This document shows, one piece after another, positions 61,485 to 64,000 of a stretch of DNA of 64,000 nucleotides (position 1 is its first letter; each line of letters begins with the position of its first letter). Origin of the DNA: Caballeronia hypogeia (GTDB lineage Bacteria > Pseudomonadota > Gammaproteobacteria > Burkholderiales > Burkholderiaceae); assembly GCF_001544875.2 (NCBI RefSeq), contig NZ_FCOA02000007.1, positions 186,001-250,000 on the forward strand. The letters run 5' to 3'. The position numbers were made by a program, and so were the translations under genes. The notes beneath the pieces were generated by a model, which was not told where the DNA came from, did not search any database, and saw only the letters and a list, made by a program, of their open reading frames with translations.

Positions 61485-62129
61485 ATGACAGAGACCGACC
61501 TGAAGATTGTGAAGCGAGACCCCGAAGGAACGCGGCGCCGGATCCTCGAGGCGGCGAGCGAGCAATTCGCCACGCTCGGCCTCGCCGGCGCACGCGTAGA
61601 TGCGATAGCAAAGGCTGCAGCGACGAACGAGCGCATGCTGTACTACTACTTCGGCAGCAAAGAGCAGCTCTATGTCGCCGTGCTGGAGTCCATGTACGCG
61701 GAGTTTGCCGAGAAGGAAAGCCACCTCGACCTTTCCGGACTAGAACCGCGCGACGCGATCGCCACTCTTGCGCAATCAATTTGGTCGCACCTTTGGGACA
61801 GCCCCCGCTGGCTGGGACTGATCAACGGTGAGAACCTGCATCAAGGTCGATACCTGCAGACTTCGGAAAAGCTGCGCGCGACGATCTCACCGGTAATCGA
61901 CCTCATCAGGACGGTCCTCGAACGCGGGGCGGCGACAGGGCAGATTCGCAGCGGCGTCGATCCGCTCGACTTCTACGTGACGCTCGTTGGAATGGGCTAC
62001 TACATTGCCTCGAACCGATTCACGATCAGCGCATTCACCGGCCGCGACTACGCGCGCCAGCCCGATCGAGAAAACATCTGCGAGATGCACCTCGTCATGC
62101 TGGATGCGTATTTGCGTCCGGCGCCGTAG
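61485..62129 (+). CDS. TetR-family transcriptional regulator
   Basis: 214 residues from ATG 61485 (an upstream frame start at 61209 is not supported). N-terminal HTH (about 14-60: ARVDAIAKAAATNERMLYYYFGSK) and a C-terminal ligand-binding domain with WLGLINGENLHQGRYLQTSEKL. It may control the neighbouring sorbosone-dehydrogenase-type gene that is now a remnant. Related to the fragment at 51305-51655. Confidence 0.88.
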   Translation: MTETDLKIVKRDPEGTRRRILEAASEQFATLGLAGARVDAIAKAAATNERMLYYYFGSKEQLYVAVLESMYAEFAEKESHLDLSGLEPRDAIATLAQSIWSHLWDSPRWLGLINGENLHQGRYLQTSEKLRATISPVIDLIRTVLERGAATGQIRSGVDPLDFYVTLVGMGYYIASNRFTISAFTGRDYARQPDRENICEMHLVMLDAYLRPAP

Positions 62130-62500
62130 CTCAGCAATCCAGGGCAGTGCCCAACCTGATTAGCCGCAATCGACCCAATTCAGCCATCCGACATGCGCTT
62201 CTCTCGAGGCCGGCTTTCGAAGGTACAGCGGACAATCGACCCCGCGCAAAACCAGCAACAATCGCCCGGCTTGCTCGACTCGCGCAAAGCGATCAGGAAC
62301 TCGCCGAACACAAGGTGCCTCGGTCGGCGCGGGATTGAACGCGTCGACGCACCATCGTAACTACACAACGGGAACTGGCTGGCCATGGTTCACGCGGCCA
62401 CGCGGGAGTTCTTAACGGCTCATCGTAAGCTGGTCTATGTACTTCGCGACACCAGAAAACGCAAAGCGGAGGTCAGAAAGGATGTGACGTCTAATGCGAT
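62130..62500. other. Intergenic region after TetR
   Basis: 370 bp with no recognisable gene. The following remnant suggests decayed sequence. Confidence 0.4.
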
Positions 62501-62687
62501 AAGCTGCCAGCGCAGTATCGGGGCGGCGCGTTCATCGGCGAGCACGGTAGCTGGGCCCGCTCGCCGTTGAGCGGTTATGTGGTCTCGTACATGTCCTTCC
62601 AGAATGGCAAGCCGGTCGGCGCCCCGAAGGATGTCGTGACGGGATTCGCGTCGTCGGATCAGAAGGGACGCGAGCCGGTGACATGGG
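62501..62687 (+). pseudogene. Remnant of PQQ-type sorbosone dehydrogenase
   Basis: Frame beginning AAG at 62501: QYRGGAFIGEHGSWARSPLSG, YMSFQNGKPVGAPKDVV and TGFASSDQKGREPVTWA, typical of the C-terminal end of the sorbosone/sugar dehydrogenase beta-propeller. No start upstream and the rest of the gene is missing. Homology stops near 62687. Confidence 0.6.
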
Positions 62688-63189
62688 CTTGCGGCGGCCG
62701 TGACCTGCTGAGCTTGCACCATTTACCAGTCGTGCGGCGTCGCGATGTCTCGATAGTGCGCCTAGCGGCAGGTGAGGTTATCCACGGCCTCCTGATGAAA
62801 CGCATAGCCGTGAACGTCGCCGAGGCGCCTTCACATTGAATGCCGTGTCCACTGTAGGACATCGCTCGTGATCGTTCCGTCAGGTTCGCCATCACATTCG
62901 GCGCGTCACACCGAGCAGGAGTACGGTAGGCAATGGTGATCACGAGCCCAACCTCCCGTTCGTCCAATTAGCTGGCGCAGGCGTGGCACGCCGCGACTGG
63001 ACCGTCTGCCGCAACACGACGTCCCGCTCGGCGTCGTGCATCGCAAGTATGGCGTGCATTGTCACCCGCATCGCCCAGCATGCGTCGACGGGAGGCACGC
63101 TTCGCGGATTGGCGGAGACGGCCGAATAGCGCGCGACATTGCCGGGAGCGTAGTCCAGCTCCCGAAGCAGCGAGAGCTTGAGGCTTGTC
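62688..63189. other. Region without a supported gene
   Basis: 500 bp. Short frames only, on both strands. No hairpin or repeat noted. Confidence 0.4.
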
Positions 63190-63275
63190 GTAAGCGGCTC
63201 GCGACGGCCATTCTCGACGGCTGAGCGAACCGGTTGGTAGTTTAGTTCCCACTAAATAATTTGGTGGGAGCTAAA

Positions 63276-63692
63276 GTGGACGAGACATTGAATCGGATCG
63301 CGAAGTGCAAGCGACCAAACTTTCGGGTAGAGACCAAGCGGCACCTGGTCGAGCAGACGTTTGAAGCAGGGGCTTCGGTTTCGCTGGTTGCACGCCGTAA
63401 CGACGTCAACACCAATTTGCTGTTCAGGTGGCGGCGTCAGTATCTGCAAGGGGTGTTCGGCGCGCCATGTCCTGAGCATGCGGCGGGGGCCTCGAAACCT
63501 GATGCCAGCTCGACGGTACTTCTTCCAGTGAGCGTTGTCGCGGAGCCTTCGGAGGCAACGCCCATGACCGACGATACCAACTCGCCGCCCGATAACGTCT
63601 GCGAGATCGAATTTGATCGTGCGCGCGTTCGAATCTCCGGTGAGGTCTCGCCGGCGTTGCTGCGGCTGCTCATTCGGGAGCTTGCCCGATGA
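63276..63692 (+). CDS. IS66 TnpA accessory protein
   Basis: 138 residues from GTG 63276 with GGGAG about 6 nt upstream (a TTG at 63261 is also in frame). N-terminal HTH (FRVETKRHLVEQTFEAGASV... VARRNDV... LLFRWRRQYL), C-terminal CEIEFDRARVRISGEV. Its stop overlaps the ATG of tnpB. Confidence 0.85.
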   Translation: MDETLNRIAKCKRPNFRVETKRHLVEQTFEAGASVSLVARRNDVNTNLLFRWRRQYLQGVFGAPCPEHAAGASKPDASSTVLLPVSVVAEPSEATPMTDDTNSPPDNVCEIEFDRARVRISGEVSPALLRLLIRELAR

Positions 63693-64000
63693 TCGGCCTG
63701 CCGGCGGGCACGCGTGTCTGGCTCGTTGCCGGCATCACCGACATGCGCTGCGGCTTCCAAGGGCTGTCGGCGAAGGTGCAGACAGCGCTCAATGAGAATC
63801 CACTGGACGGTGACGTCTTCATCTTCCGTGGGCGCCGCGGCGATCTCGCGAAGGTGCTTTGGGCTACTGAGGACGGACTCTGGCTTCTCGCGAGACGGTT
63901 GGAGCGAGGCCGTTTCATCTGGCCACAGGCCGATGGCGGCAAGATCCATCTGACGAGTGCACAGTTGTCGATGTTGCTCGAGGGGATTGACTGGCGACAG
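63689..64000 (+). CDS. IS66 TnpB, partial at window end
   Basis: First 104 residues, open at the window end. It starts MIGLPAGTRVWLVAGITDMRCG and has VFIFRGRRGDLAKVLWAT, the IS66 Orf2 signature. It lacks only the last few residues of a protein of about 115. Confidence 0.9.
   Translation, partial: MIGLPAGTRVWLVAGITDMRCGFQGLSAKVQTALNENPLDGDVFIFRGRRGDLAKVLWATEDGLWLLARRLERGRFIWPQADGGKIHLTSAQLSMLLEGIDWRQ

Larger units (their letters stand above)
63190..64000 (+). mobile_element. IS66-family element, left part (runs off window)
   Basis: Likely left end at 63190, where GTAAGCGGCTCGCGACGG resembles IS66 ends. tnpA and tnpB follow; tnpC and the right end are beyond the window. A weak palindrome (TAGTTCCCACT ... 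GGTGGGAGCTA, about 63242-63273) lies before tnpA. Confidence 0.7.

Noticed and set aside
1-64000. CRISPR arrays, tRNA or rRNA genes
   Set aside because: No regular spacer-repeat pattern and no tRNA- or rRNA-like segment was seen on reading.

Overview
The window is GC-rich DNA with Burkholderia/Paraburkholderia-like genes (ImuA-ImuB-DnaE2 cassette, FlhDC-type regulators, a PHA depolymerase relative, LigD/Ku, IS30, IS5, IS110 and IS66 elements). It has no rRNA, tRNA, ribosomal-protein or central-metabolism genes. Many genes are small and unrecognised, and there are several insertion elements and pseudogenes. The best reading is an accessory region of a megaplasmid, chromid or large genomic island of a Burkholderiales bacterium; the assignment is inferred from gene content.

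Region 1 (1-2.3 kb) is a leftward set: a bactofilin, a one-pass membrane protein and a DUF1845/AcaB-like protein. Region 2 (2.9-19.9 kb) is a rightward, phage-flavoured DNA-metabolism island: a Gp3/recombination-directionality-like Cys-rich protein, a NADAR-domain protein, SbcD- and SbcC-like nuclease subunits, a DpdA-like transglycosylase and a DndC/PAPS-reductase-like protein, with small unknown genes between them. Several intergenic gaps carry a strong hairpin with a similar flank. The DndC-like gene is split by a 6.46-kb element carrying three tyrosine recombinases and a small coiled-coil protein. The element is bounded by a 7-bp repeat, and recombination between the two copies would restore the reading frame.

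Region 3 (20-39 kb) is a repair and envelope-stress region. It holds LigD (ligase and polymerase domains only), Ku, a MerR-TPR regulator overlapping the end of Ku, a cation/proton antiporter and an HMCES/YedK protein. It also holds two tandem secreted paralogues of unknown family, several lipoproteins, a CAP-domain lipoprotein and a VapBC-like toxin-antitoxin pair.

Region 4 (39.5-51.7 kb) is an insertion-sequence landing zone. An IS30 copy splits an unknown gene in a way that would be reversible in frame. IS5 and a second IS30 lie in and beside a decayed PhaZ-like hydrolase. An IS110 lies next to a TetR fragment. A two-PAS, two-receiver hybrid histidine kinase sits among them.

Region 5 (51.8-64 kb) has the SOS mutagenesis cassette imuA-imuB-dnaE2 with a perfect LexA-type box, flhD with a frameshifted flhC, an SF1 helicase, small unknown genes, an intact TetR regulator related to the 51.5-kb fragment, a sorbosone-dehydrogenase remnant, and the start of an IS66 element running off the window.
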